This document shows positions 41,945-52,117 of a DNA stretch of 64,000 bases, piece by piece. The DNA is from Mayamaea pseudoterrestris (lineage: Eukaryota > Bacillariophyta > Bacillariophyceae > Sellaphorales > Sellaphoraceae): assembly GCA_027923505.1 (NCBI GenBank), contig BROI01000039.1, forward strand, positions 62,001-126,000, written 5' to 3'. Under the pieces are notes generated by a model. It ran no database searches. It saw only the letters and a list, made by a program, of their open reading frames with translations, and was not told the origin of the DNA. The translations under genes were made by a program, and so were the position numbers. The first letter of the stretch is position 1. Every line of letters starts with the position of its first letter.

Positions 41945-43168
41945 ATGGCTGACAAGGGCAAACTCCAAAAACCAGCAGCATCACCATCACCACAAGACTC
42001 ATCGTCATCATACGTTCCTCGTCAATCCAACCGCGTCGCTGCTAATCAAACACCATTATCCGACGGCGACGTTTGGAACGAATGCTTGTCGGTCTGCGAG
42101 GGAGCCACGCCCAGCGGAGCGCCCAAACTCATGGTGCGCAGCTACTTTCGCAACCAGCGCACCCAACAAAAGGTCTGGGACGAGCCTCCGAGTGGCGCCA
42201 GCAGCGTCAAATTCGCCAGTAGCGACAAGCGCGCCAAGGCGCAGGCGAAACTCAACGAACTGCAAACGACGTTGGATATGATTCCGCCGGATTCTGATGA
42301 GAATGAACAAGGGTGGAAGCAAGTTCAGCATACTCTGCCGAGTAGCAACAAGAAGGAGACCAAGGGAGGCTTCTTTCGGAAATTGATCAAGAAGAAGGAA
42401 AAGCCAATTTACCAAATTAATGAGTCGCAAGATATCAACTTGCAGCGAGCCATTGCGCAGAGCATGGTGGACTTTCATGGGCACCCTTCCACGAGCAATG
42501 TTGACGACGAGCCCATCGTACTATTCGACACGGAGAGTTCAACGCCATTACGCGCCGGACGAGGCAAATCATCACGGCCTGCAGCGGAAGATGATGACTT
42601 GGAGCTGGCCAAGGCTCTTTCCATGTCGCACGGTGGTGTAAATAATTTGAGCGAGGAGGAACAGTTGCTCATGGCGCTGGAGCAGAGCCGCATCGAAGCA
42701 GAACAAGGAATGGAACCGACAAGCGTTGCTGCAGCCGCAAGGTCGACGGAGCTTGAAGATCTTGTCGACTATTCAGAGTTTGAAGCAGTTGGTCCAGCCA
42801 TTGCTCCCTCGTTTTCAGACGACGACTTGGATCGCAAAATGCCGGCTGTGGAGCGAGTCAACCCGTTCGAATCACCGCCACCATCGCCATCCAAGATTGC
42901 AACCTTTGATCCATACTATTCACCCACGTCGCTGGGAAGCCAGCAGGAAGCCACTTTTAAGTCACCGCCGCCGCCAAGTGCAGCTGACATCGAATCACTC
43001 TCCTTGCCTCCGACCGAGGCTGACCTCTTGTCAATGGAGACGCTGCAACAACAGGAGCCTGCCAAACATGAAAAGGAGCAGCAGACGAACAAGCCCAAGC
43101 GAAACGTTGGTCGCATGTTTGCCGGTGGCCGGCGCAAGGCAATCGAGGACGAAGCAGGAGTTGTGTAA
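41945..43168 (+). CDS. Triple-UIM protein with an NPF motif
   Basis: Single exon of 407 residues from the first in-frame ATG. Three ubiquitin-interacting motifs are visible: LQRAIAQSM (about residue 162), an acid-led LELAKALSMS (about 221) and LLMALEQSR (about 240). Each has the Ala-xxx-Ser core, and the second follows an acidic run. The tail has VNPFESPPP, an NPF motif of the kind bound by EH domains, then Pro-rich stretches and a basic C-terminus. An N-terminal segment (RSYFRNQRTQQKVWDEPPSG) resembles a WW-like strand with W and P. UIM plus NPF is the toolkit of epsin-type endocytic adaptors, but no ENTH domain is present, so an endocytic role is inference. Confidence 0.7.
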   Translation: MADKGKLQKPAASPSPQDSSSSYVPRQSNRVAANQTPLSDGDVWNECLSVCEGATPSGAPKLMVRSYFRNQRTQQKVWDEPPSGASSVKFASSDKRAKAQAKLNELQTTLDMIPPDSDENEQGWKQVQHTLPSSNKKETKGGFFRKLIKKKEKPIYQINESQDINLQRAIAQSMVDFHGHPSTSNVDDEPIVLFDTESSTPLRAGRGKSSRPAAEDDDLELAKALSMSHGGVNNLSEEEQLLMALEQSRIEAEQGMEPTSVAAAARSTELEDLVDYSEFEAVGPAIAPSFSDDDLDRKMPAVERVNPFESPPPSPSKIATFDPYYSPTSLGSQQEATFKSPPPPSAADIESLSLPPTEADLLSMETLQQQEPAKHEKEQQTNKPKRNVGRMFAGGRRKAIEDEAGVV

Positions 43169-43243
43169 TAAAAGATATATATTTTACTTTATCTGAACGA
43201 TAACCATAGTTGCCCGGGGCGGCCACGCGGGTGGCATGCCAGT

Positions 43244-43600
43244 CTTGCAAGCGCTGCCTCTCCATAGCGAAAGGAGTTCAAAGAACCTTGCAGCGCTTGC
43301 GAAAAATGCAGCAAAGACAGAAATGATCTTTCGTTCGACAATGGGCATTGGTGAAGATCATGCTGTCGTGCAAGTAATAAGGCAACGCTCTAGCACGCAA
43401 AGTAACTGATGTCATTCCATTCTAGCAAGCGCACGCCCCTCCGCAACGAAAGGAGTTCGAAGAACCTTGCAGCGCTTGCGAAATGCTGCAAAGCCAGGAA
43501 CGATGTTTCGTTCGACAATGTGCATTGATAAATTCTTGTTGTCGTGCTTAGTAATGATAAGGTGACGCTAGTAAGCAAAGTGACTTTGATCTCTGTCTGG
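43244..43600. repeat. Diverged 178-bp tandem duplication with a hairpin
   Basis: Units at 43244-43421 and 43422-43600 share GAAAGGAGTTC, AAGAACCTTGCAGCGCTTGC, TTTCGTTCGACAATG and GCAAAGT. In the first unit CAAGCGCTGC (43248-43257) and GCAGCGCTTG (43290-43299) are perfect complements around a 32-bp loop; in the second the left arm has decayed. The doublet fills most of the 785-bp gap between the UIM and RING genes; the remainder (43601-43953) shows nothing I can name. Confidence 0.7.
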
Positions 43601-43953
43601 AGGAAAAGTAATGCCTAAGGTACATCAAGTGAACTGAAATTTACCAGTAGTTTGCATTGTGGAGTTGACATAGGCGGAAGTTGAGAGAATCTCCCCCAAT
43701 GCTTAGAATACAGCATCGATATGCGGAGCGTATATAGCTGTAAAGATTATCACGACCACACACAGCCACGAGAGCTAAAGGATTCAAAGAGTTGATAGTG
43801 AGTGAACTGATAGCTCGCCCAGCTACCCTGCGGCAAGGCAATTTTGGCACCCGCGCGGCTTCTTTGCCATGGCGGACAGGATGAGGGTGAGAAATAACTC
43901 ACCAGATTTACAAAGTTGCTTGTCCATGATTTCAAATCATTCTGAAAAAGACC

Positions 43954-45378
43954 ATGACGAATCCACGAGCTTCCGTTATGGAATGTGAAGACTTTGTAGA
44001 ACACAGTGGCGCCAAAGGTCGTGGCATTTTACTCGCTGCAGGCGAAGCTGAATATTCTGCTCCAACCACTGTAACTGCAATCAGTGACTTGACAAATCGC
44101 AATTATGTTAATTTAAGCTGGTCCCATAAAGTAGCTCGAAAAGGCGCTGCAGGATTAAGTGAAGATGCTTCGTTTGATGCTCTGTTTACCGCAAAACCAG
44201 AAAACCTATTGGCTCTACCACATGACAAAGACCCACTGAATGAGAGTAATGGTCGTATTTGTTACAAGTGTCAGAATTGCCTGGGCTATTCCAACTCCCT
44301 CATCCTGGTTCCTTGCGGTCACGTCTTTCACGAAAAATGTGTGAAGGTGCCGCAGCGGGCACATGCGGCAGACGCTGGGGCTTGCCCTGCATGTTGCGCA
44401 CTCTTCACGAGCAGCAATCGCATTTTTCTCAATCAAAACTGTCCAGTTTGTCTCGAGGGAGAATGGTTGTCACGAAAGTGCACTTGTTTTAGTCCATGCG
44501 GTCACGTATTGCATAACAAATGCCACAAAACGACGCTCTCGCACGGCCTGCGTAATTGCCCATTGTGCAACCAAAACATCTCCTCTACTACTAAAGCGTT
44601 CCTAAAACACGATATCGATGCAGAAGCAGAAGAGCTGATGTTATCTATCAGGCGCTCCAGCGAAGTTGTCGACATAGAACATGCGCTCGCGAACATCGTC
44701 GAGTTTGTACATTTACATGATCCACGCGAGCAACGGACAGAGACTGCGCAGTTAGTGCGTCGATCTTCTGCAATAAGTAGGGCGGGAGGCGTTGAGGTCA
44801 TTCTCGGGACCATTCATGCTCTCGCGGATGGGCTACTGCGTCGGTGTTTTGCAATATCAACGGCGGGAGGTGTAGAAGTGATTCTTGATACCATTCATGC
44901 GCTCGAGGACTGGTCAGATGCAAAGAACTATGCACTTTCCGTTCTAGCTAGATTATGTTTCTCCAGTGACGACAGTAAACGTGAATTTTTGCGCTACGGC
45001 GGTATGTCTATGCTTATTGAACGTTTTGATATGGGTGGGATTTCAGCGGAGTTTGCAGCTTACGCAACACATTACCTTATTCGATTGCGCTCGACGCATG
45101 AGTCATTTGTTGCTTTAGGAGGAATCAAGCACGTCGCAGCTGCCATGCGACGAGTTATTGACGATGCGGAGCTTCAATACTCTGGGTGCTACATCATCTT
45201 TTATCTATCGTCAAATTCTGACTACCTTGAGGAACTCGAGAAAGAAGGTTGCTTCTCACTCGCGGCCATGGCGTACGAGACTTATCCAAACTATTTACGT
45301 ATGAAATATCGATTCGCTATTGTTATGAAACGTTACAAGGCTTTCATTGCATCGAGTAAGAGTAAAGAGTCCCTCTGA
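43954..45378 (+). CDS. Double RING-finger protein with ARM-like repeats (putative E3 ligase)
   Basis: Single exon of 474 residues. RING 1 (about 103-152) reads CYKCQNC, PCGHVFHEKC, CPAC; RING 2 (about 169-208) reads CPVCLEG, PCGHVLHNKC, CPLC. Cys and His spacings fit zinc-binding RING domains that recruit E2 ubiquitin-conjugating enzymes. The C-terminal 250 residues are helical and resemble armadillo repeats (AGGVEVILDTIHALED, ALSVLARLCFSSDDSKREFLRYGG, GGIKHVAAAMRRVIDDAELQYSG). A short internal duplication, AIS-x-AGGVEVIL-x-TIHAL, occurs twice about 32 residues apart. The ARM part would select substrates (inference). No targeting signal. Confidence 0.75.
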   Translation: MTNPRASVMECEDFVEHSGAKGRGILLAAGEAEYSAPTTVTAISDLTNRNYVNLSWSHKVARKGAAGLSEDASFDALFTAKPENLLALPHDKDPLNESNGRICYKCQNCLGYSNSLILVPCGHVFHEKCVKVPQRAHAADAGACPACCALFTSSNRIFLNQNCPVCLEGEWLSRKCTCFSPCGHVLHNKCHKTTLSHGLRNCPLCNQNISSTTKAFLKHDIDAEAEELMLSIRRSSEVVDIEHALANIVEFVHLHDPREQRTETAQLVRRSSAISRAGGVEVILGTIHALADGLLRRCFAISTAGGVEVILDTIHALEDWSDAKNYALSVLARLCFSSDDSKREFLRYGGMSMLIERFDMGGISAEFAAYATHYLIRLRSTHESFVALGGIKHVAAAMRRVIDDAELQYSGCYIIFYLSSNSDYLEELEKEGCFSLAAMAYETYPNYLRMKYRFAIVMKRYKAFIASSKSKESL

Positions 45379-45537
45379 TTCTTAATATGCGCAGGTCGCG
45401 GGCGCGAACGAATCAGCGCAAGCCATGGTCCTTCCTTTTCTAGTTCAACACAATCCGTTGCCCAGATACAAGTTTTTAATGTTAGCAATGACTAGAAAAC
45501 TGTACACTATATTGTAATAAGTGACCTCGCACAATTG

Positions 45538-46728
45538 CTAGTTTAATCGTTCAATGACAATGGCCGAAGCGCCTCCACCTCCATTACAAATGCTGGCGCA
45601 TCCAATCGTCGCGTCCTTTTGGTTAAGCACGTTGTACAAATTCCCTACAATGCGAGCGCCACTCATCCCAATGGGATGCCCAAGAGCCACTGCTCCTCCA
45701 AAGACGTTTACCTTGGTTGGATCAAGGTTCATGAGCTTCATATTCGCAATCGCCACGACGCTAAACGCTTCGTTAATTTCGTGATAGTCCACATTCTCCG
45801 CTTGCACTCCGGCATGCTGGAGCGCCACCGGCACCGCCAAGGATGGCGTCGTGGTAAAGTCAACGGGAGCCTGCGCCGCGTCGCCGTAGCCCAAAATGCG
45901 GGCCAGCGGCTGCATGTTGCGCGCCATGGCTTCGCTCTCCGTCATGAGAACGAGCGCGGAAGCTCCATCGTTCAACGAACTGGCATTGGCAGCCGTGACA
46001 GTACCTTGCTTGCGATCAAAAGCTGGTTGAATTGTTGCTATTCGGTCCATTTTGACATTGGACGGCTCCTCATCCGTGTCGACAACCAAAGCATCACCCT
46101 TGCGCTGCGGAACAGATACAGGAACAATATCGGTAAAGGCTCCATCTTGAATCGCCTGTTGCGCGCGCCGATACGATTCCACGGCATGTTCATCCTGCTC
46201 CTCCCTTGATATGGAGTAGTCCTTGCTGCACTTTTCGGCGCACATTCCCATGTGCTGCTCATTGTAAATGTCGTACAAGCCGTCGTGCACCAGGCCATCA
46301 ATGAGACTAGCGTTTCCGAGTGGAAATCCATTGCGTGAATTCATGAGATAGTGTGGAATGTTGGACATGCTTTCAAAGCCACCGGCCAGCATGGCGTAGT
46401 TGGCATTTTGAGGAGCGGCGCACTGGAGCGACTGCGCCGCCAGCATGATGGACTTCATGCCCGACGCACACACCTTGTTGACAGTGGTACAAATGGTAGT
46501 TTCCGGCAAGCCCGCATATATTACAGCCTGACGAGCTGGCGCTTGGCCCATGCCAGCCGAAACAACATTCCCTAGAAAGGCTTCCTTGATCAGTAAATCG
46601 TTTGGCAGCTTGGATACTGCTCCCTTGATGGCAGCCGCGCCAAGCTCGGAGCCCTTGAGCGAACTCAGTGAACCACGGAACTTGGCAATGGGAGTTCTGG
46701 CAATGCTGACAATCACAATGTTTGTCAT
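45538..46728 (-). CDS. ACAT: Acetyl-CoA C-acetyltransferase (thiolase II)
   Basis: Condenses two acetyl-CoA to acetoacetyl-CoA, the entry to the mevalonate pathway, or the reverse. Single exon, 396 residues, the family's usual length. The nucleophile Cys87 lies in NKVCASGMKS; NEAFSVVA, the His in GGAVALGHPIGMSGAR and the second Cys in CNGGGGASA complete the active site. There is no N-terminal extension, and the last residues (VIERLN) are not a clear peroxisomal signal, so the enzyme is probably cytosolic. Its start is divergent from the PEX13-like gene. Confidence 0.95.
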   Translation of the reverse strand: MTNIVIVSIARTPIAKFRGSLSSLKGSELGAAAIKGAVSKLPNDLLIKEAFLGNVVSAGMGQAPARQAVIYAGLPETTICTTVNKVCASGMKSIMLAAQSLQCAAPQNANYAMLAGGFESMSNIPHYLMNSRNGFPLGNASLIDGLVHDGLYDIYNEQHMGMCAEKCSKDYSISREEQDEHAVESYRRAQQAIQDGAFTDIVPVSVPQRKGDALVVDTDEEPSNVKMDRIATIQPAFDRKQGTVTAANASSLNDGASALVLMTESEAMARNMQPLARILGYGDAAQAPVDFTTTPSLAVPVALQHAGVQAENVDYHEINEAFSVVAIANMKLMNLDPTKVNVFGGAVALGHPIGMSGARIVGNLYNVLNQKDATIGCASICNGGGGASAIVIERLN

Positions 46729-47096
46729 GCTGAAAGTCTCGTAGCTGTAAATGGATTGTGAAGTTGACGAAACGTTTTCGTTTCACAGTCTCAAGTGTCA
46801 TGGTCGCGTGACGCGCGGCGACGCCCTGTCGCATCGCAACAGACACATTCTGGTCGCATCGGTAATGACATCGCGCGACTCGGCGGCCAGTCGCCACCAT
46901 GGAGGAAGCGTTCGACAAGAGTCAGTCTGATTCCGGAACGATCAAGCGATTTATTCTCTTTGCTTGAGCTCAGTAACTCAGTAAATCACATTGATCCACC
47001 AATTCGCATACCAAGAACCATAAAGTCCTGGAGTATAAGCTTTTCTTTTTGTTTTTGCCACCAAAAACAACAATCAATTGAACAACAACAGCAACA
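46729..47096. promoter_or_regulatory. Divergent promoter region, ACAT / PEX13-like
   Basis: 368 bp between start codons. The last 30 bp before the PEX13-like ATG are A/C-rich (repeated CAACA), as in many 5' leaders. No further element named. Confidence 0.35.
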
Positions 47097-48047
47097 ATGG
47101 CTCCTCCAAGCGTTTCATCACCAGTGACTACGCCTTACTCGAGTCAATATATAAGTTCTGCGTTGAAAGGTAATGGCGGTGAAAAGGCCAAGACTGTCAG
47201 AATACAAGAATCGCAAGCAGATGAAGCGCATCAGCAACAAGGAACGAACAACAATTCTACGAAACGAGCGACAGCAACGACTGCTTTTAATAGTCCAACT
47301 TCTACTCCAGCTGCTACCCTGCCAACATCAAATGTCGCTCCGTTGCTTCCATCATCAGCACTATATGGAGGAGCCAGCAGTTTATACGGCGGCGCCAACA
47401 TGGGAATGTATGGTGGCGGCTACGGAGGTGGCGGCGCCTACAACCCCATGTTGATGGGAGGAGGCATGTACAGCGGCGGCTACGGCGCCATGAACATGCT
47501 GGGAGGTCCATTAAACACACTGAATCAAGTCTTGTTCAGCGTGCAGACGGTCGTCTTTTCGCTTGGCCAGGCGGTGCAAATTATTGGCATGAACACGCAG
47601 GCAATCAAGCAATTATTTGAATCATTGACGGGCATGTTTGACCACATTGTCGCCGCCGTGCAGGAACTGCAGGCACTGGAGCAGCAACAACGAGACAACA
47701 TGACGGAGCAACAACTGAAACGGAAACGAAGGTTGCAAATGCTGCGATGGACCCTTGCGACGGCTGTCAGTTATAGTGCCTACAGGCTTGTTCGACGAAT
47801 GTTTGGTCGACGACGAGACGATGCAATGCAACGACTTACAATGGGCAATGGCGGGAGCTACGGTGATCCATCGGGAGCGCTGCCAAATTTCAATACTCAG
47901 TATGGGAATGCTGGATACGGCAACGGTTCATACAATGGTTATGGAGGCATGAATCATCCACCGTATTCATCGTCTGGAATGTTGCCGCACCAATCGTCCT
48001 ACGGCGGCTACAATGGCAACTACGGACAAGGTGGAGGCTACTACTAG
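47097..48047 (+). CDS. PEX13: PEX13-like peroxisomal membrane protein (candidate)
   Basis: Single exon, 316 residues. An N-terminal low-complexity half turns Gly/Tyr-rich (SALYGGASSLYGGANMGMYG and more, about 88-130). A hydrophobic segment follows (LNQVLFSVQTVVFSLGQAVQII, about 140-165) with QLFESLTGMFDHI, then a charged helix, a second weaker hydrophobic stretch (WTLATAVSYSAYRLVRRMF) and a second Gly/Tyr/Asn tail. A YG-rich domain followed by such an amphipathic/hydrophobic block is the layout of PEX13, part of the peroxisomal import pore. No SH3 domain is present, as in plants. Assignment rests on layout and composition, not on a sequence search. Confidence 0.55.
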   Translation: MAPPSVSSPVTTPYSSQYISSALKGNGGEKAKTVRIQESQADEAHQQQGTNNNSTKRATATTAFNSPTSTPAATLPTSNVAPLLPSSALYGGASSLYGGANMGMYGGGYGGGGAYNPMLMGGGMYSGGYGAMNMLGGPLNTLNQVLFSVQTVVFSLGQAVQIIGMNTQAIKQLFESLTGMFDHIVAAVQELQALEQQQRDNMTEQQLKRKRRLQMLRWTLATAVSYSAYRLVRRMFGRRRDDAMQRLTMGNGGSYGDPSGALPNFNTQYGNAGYGNGSYNGYGGMNHPPYSSSGMLPHQSSYGGYNGNYGQGGGYY

Positions 48048-48133
48048 CGTTAACCATGTAAAACATTCTATATTATGTCTTTTAAAAGCATTTACATTGT
48101 TTCGATTCGACATTCCCAATAGTCGAAGCTTGT

Positions 48134-50257
48134 TTAAAGATCCACTGTATCATGCAAATTATACGTTCGTCGAGCGTTCCTCGGAATATCGCTCGCTCGC
48201 TGTGGATTGGTTGGTATAAAGGTGACGCCCCGTTGCCGCTTGAGCTCGCACGATTCGCAGTGCGGCGATGAGCACCAGTGGTGATCGGCATGTTGAATGC
48301 GATCCTGCGAGTCCACCTCTATGTTTTCATCCTCGTTCATAAAGTCCTCGTCAAATGTACGGTCCAGTCGATTGTTGTTTTTAACTCTTGACGCTGCATA
48401 GACCGGTTGCACTTCAACTCCGTCGCCATTGTTCGAGTAGTCCGATGTCAGAATGGAGTCATCTTCGCCTACTACATGCGCCATGCGCTTTTGCTGATAC
48501 GGAGTGCTGCTGTAAGCACTGGAACTATGCAGCATGCTTTCGTCCTCCTCGTCATCGGTATTGGCCGCCTTGAGCAAGCTATTGTCTTCGCGGAAGCGCC
48601 TGCCGCGGCGGTTCGCGGCAAAGACGGACGCCAGCACCACCACCAGCACGCTCAAGGTGACAGCCACGGCGGCGCCAGCGGAAATGCCACCCGCGCCAGG
48701 TTCCACGTTGCTTGGTCCCTGAATGCCCGACGTGCCGTCATCGTCGTTGGTATCGTCATCGCGACCCGATGCATCGTCATTATTGTCAAGGTCATCGTCG
48801 TTGGACGAGTCTCCGCCACCTTCCTGAACCGGTGGCGTACCATAAACACTCTTCGTCGCCAGTGAGCTCACAACGTCATTGCCTTGCACGTCAAGATTGG
48901 CGCTCATAATGGCCGTCTCGAGCGAGTTGGGAAAGCCGCTCAAATTGCCGACAGAATTGTCGTAATAAGCAGTGACGCGACTCCTTGTCGTGACGCAAAC
49001 AGTCTTGCCGTCGGATGCAATTCCAAACTCGCTGCACTCGTCTGTGGGCGCAGTAGTGAAAAGAGAGAATCGTGTGAGTTTAGAATGGGATGCGAATCTA
49101 AAACGACATCGTTTCATTCAATTGAATCACTTACTAAACTCATCCACTTGCAGCGACCCAAAGACAACGTTAACAATCGTAGCTTCCTCCTGCGAGTCTG
49201 TATTCTGCAGGTACCGCAGTCGCCGGCGTCCATTGCTATTGTTTCTATCACTATTTTCGTCGCTTGCGGCGTCACTACAATTAGTCAATGTGGGTGCCAC
49301 TTGCGTCTGCAGCGCCAGTCGCAACTCGTCCAAGACTTGCTCGACGGATGCCGTGGACGACACCGCCAAGCCAAGCTGCAAGTCAAAGGTGGTTGACGAG
49401 GACGAAGCGGAGCTGCTAACAAACGTTTCATCCGCCACTTTGTCGCAGGCAGTCTTTGGTGTAGCCGTGGGACGACTCGTTGGGGATGCACTTGGTCTAC
49501 CGGTACGCGTCGTCGGTTCCTTGCTTGGAGCAAACGTTGCTTCCGCTTCGGCTCTACCCGCAGTTGGAGCTACTGTTGATGTTTCAAAAACACTTGGTGT
49601 CGGAAAGGGAGTCGTCATTGTTGGAGTAGTCATGGAAGGTGCCATGACTGGTGGCGTGGTGTAACTCGACGCTGCAGTTGGTGCAGGTGTGCCGTCGCCT
49701 TGAAGTCCAGGTGATATTGTAGGTTCGCCGCGTCCAATGAGTGTACTGTCGTCGTCATCGGCATTTACTTCGGGAACACTTGTTCCATCAGTGCCGCCTC
49801 CTCCAGTTCCATCAGTCTTTCCTTCATTATTGTCTGGAGGAGGAGGCGGCGGTGGAAGCGGTCTACTCCCGGCCGATCCGCTGCTACTGGAGATTTCGCG
49901 ACAAAGTCGAGGCGGCGGCCCCTTCTTCTTGGACGCCTTTGCTTGCTTGAGTGAAGCTCCTTTGAGTTGCTTGACGCAATCAGTTGTCAAAGGAGGCGTT
50001 CCCTTGGGCGGTGCAGCTGCTTGAAAGGCGCGACTCAGTACTTGCAGCGGATTCTGTGGAGTGGCAATGACGACCTCATTATTGTCAACGTGAAGTTTAC
50101 GACTAAATTGTTCGTGTTCGTCGTCTTGTCGGGAATAGTCATGGCGTACTATTGCATCGACCGATGTTACTGATAGTTGTTGAGGTTCGCCGCTTGCATT
50201 GAGCGAGTTCCATGATAGAAGAAGCAACCCGAGTAATTGCAGAGATTGTCGCATCAT
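48134..50257 (-). CDS. Large type I membrane protein, Pro/Thr-rich ectodomain, 2 exons
   Basis: Exons 50257-49135 and 49041-48134 (94-bp intron) give 676 residues. A signal peptide (MMRQSLQLLGLLLLSWNSLN) is followed by a region with a poly-Pro run and KTDGTGGGGTDGT, a long Thr/Ser/Pro mucin-like stretch, and a Cys-containing domain around the intron (TACDKVADETF, then ECSEFGI and VCVTT). A very acidic Asp-rich spacer precedes one membrane span (ISAGAAVAVTLSVLVVVLAS, about residue 530) with basic stop-transfer residues RRGRRFR. The cytosolic tail of about 130 residues ends near HWCSSPHCESCELKR. I do not recognise the family; a cell-surface or silica-wall-associated role is speculation. Its 3' end is 86 bp from the PEX13-like gene. 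Confidence 0.65.
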
Positions 50258-50617
50258 TCACTGTCAGGTAGTCTCCTTATTCCAATCAAGTATTACTGTA
50301 TAAACTTTGCAGGGATGTTGACGCTAGCAACGACGACGAGGACGTTCATTCCAGAGTCGTTGAGGACGTGTGCGTCAACAGGCGGATGAAAATTTCGTTG
50401 GCAGTCATCGCGCACGCAAATCGTGTGCACGTCCATGGGCTCGGGAAAATGGCGGGTCACTTTGTGGCGGTCATTGTCCGTTGGGCGAGCGTGTCGGGTT
50501 GTGCTGTGTGCGAAGATAGTCGTATCGGTACTAAACATCGGAACGGGACTGATTCCAGCGTCGGAACGAGCACCGTCCGATTCCTTCGTTCCAACAGCAT
50601 GAACATCAACTTTAACT
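50258..50617. promoter_or_regulatory. Divergent promoter region, membrane protein / DHQ synthase
   Basis: 360 bp between start codons; no specific element recognised. Confidence 0.35.
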
Positions 50618-52015
50618 ATGGCAGCAGCAACGACAAGACCTATATGCGCTTGGGCGCTGACTCTGTGGATGCTTGCATCTTGTATTCATGACGCGAGCGC
50701 CTTTGCCAATGTCAATAGTAGCAAGCGACAATCACTCGGCGTCGCCCGAGCAGCAGCAGCATCCGATCTGGGAAGCACCGTCGTTAGCAAACATCACTAC
50801 GACGTTGTCAAGGTTGATTTGGAAGATGGAAGAGACTATCCCATTTACATTGGAACGAAATTTGCAAATGACGAAGGTACGTAGTGTGGCATTGACTCCC
50901 ATGCAGACTACTTGCATTGCTTCTTTGCTCATTCATTTTCGAAAAATTGCCGTGCCACAACTACAGCCGCATCAATACTACAATCGCATATTCACGGAAA
51001 CAAGGTTCTCATTGTCACGAACGATCGCATTGCACCAATGTACCTTGACAAGTACACGCAATTGCTAGCTTCCAATCCTCAATTATCCGTCGACACGTTG
51101 GTCATTCCAGACGGCGAGCAGCACAAGAACTTTGACGTATTGCAAAGCATACTCGACAAGTGTTTGGAGAATAGTTTGGATCGCAAGGCGACACTCGTTG
51201 CCCTGGGCGGCGGTGTCATTGGTGACATGGTGGGTTTTGCGGCGGCCATTTACCAGCGCGGCGTCAACTTTGTGCAAATACCCACCACCGTCATGGCCAT
51301 GGTTGACAGCAGTGTCGGAGGCAAGACGGGGGTGAACCATCCAATGGGTAAAAACATGATTGGCGCGTTTCATCAACCTCAATGTGTTTTTGTTGACACT
51401 GATACACTAGCGACCTTGCCGGATCGGGAGCTGTGTTCGGGTATTTCGGAAATTATCAAGTACGGACTTATCAGGGATGCTGCATTCTTCGAGTGGCAGG
51501 AGGAGCACATGGATGAGTTGCTGCAACGAAACCCTGAGGCGCTGCGGTATGCCATCACAAGGTCATGCCAAAACAAGGCAGCCGTTGTCAAGGCTGACGA
51601 AAAGGAGGCTGGGCTTCGTGCAACGCTGAACTTGGGTCATACGTTTGGACATGCGATTGAGAATGGGTCTGGCTACGGCACTTGGCTACACGGTGAAGCC
51701 GTCGCCATTGGAACCGCCATGGCTACGAGCATGTCGGCGCGACTGGGCTGGATTGACACGAGCTTGGTGAAGCGAGTTTACGACATATTGCACCGGGCCA
51801 AGCTACCAACGGAACTACCATTGGACTCACCCATGAACCGCGACAATTTTCTAAGGCTCATGTCTGTTGACAAAAAGGTGGCCAATGGGCAGTTGCGGTT
51901 AATTTTGCTCAAGGGCGAACTGGGCGAATGCGTCTTTACAGGCAACTTCGACAATGAAGCTATGATTGATACTGTGGATGAATTTGTGGCTGAATGTGGA
52001 GCCATTGCAAAGTAG
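50618..52015 (+). CDS. aroB: 3-dehydroquinate synthase, plastid-targeted, 2 exons
   Basis: Second enzyme of the shikimate pathway: DAHP to 3-dehydroquinate, using NAD and a divalent metal. Exons 50618-50876 and 50967-52015 (90-bp intron) give 435 residues. An ER signal ends in the plastid motif ASAFAN. The core has VIPDGEQHKN, the NAD loop ALGGGVIGDMVGFAA, IPTTVMAMVDSSVGGKTGVN, metal-ligand LGHTFGHAIE and HGEAVAIG. It is a stand-alone enzyme, not part of a fungal-type AROM multifunctional protein. Its stop lies only about 100 bp from the satellite array, so its polyadenylation region is very short or lies in the first repeat. Confidence 0.94.
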
Positions 52016-52117
52016 CAACAATATACTAACTCTATTTACAAGTATGAGTAGTAAAGTCTTTGTGATAGTTAAAAGGTATGTCAGTCAGATCCCGTTGCTA
52101 CACTGTTGCGGGACTAT

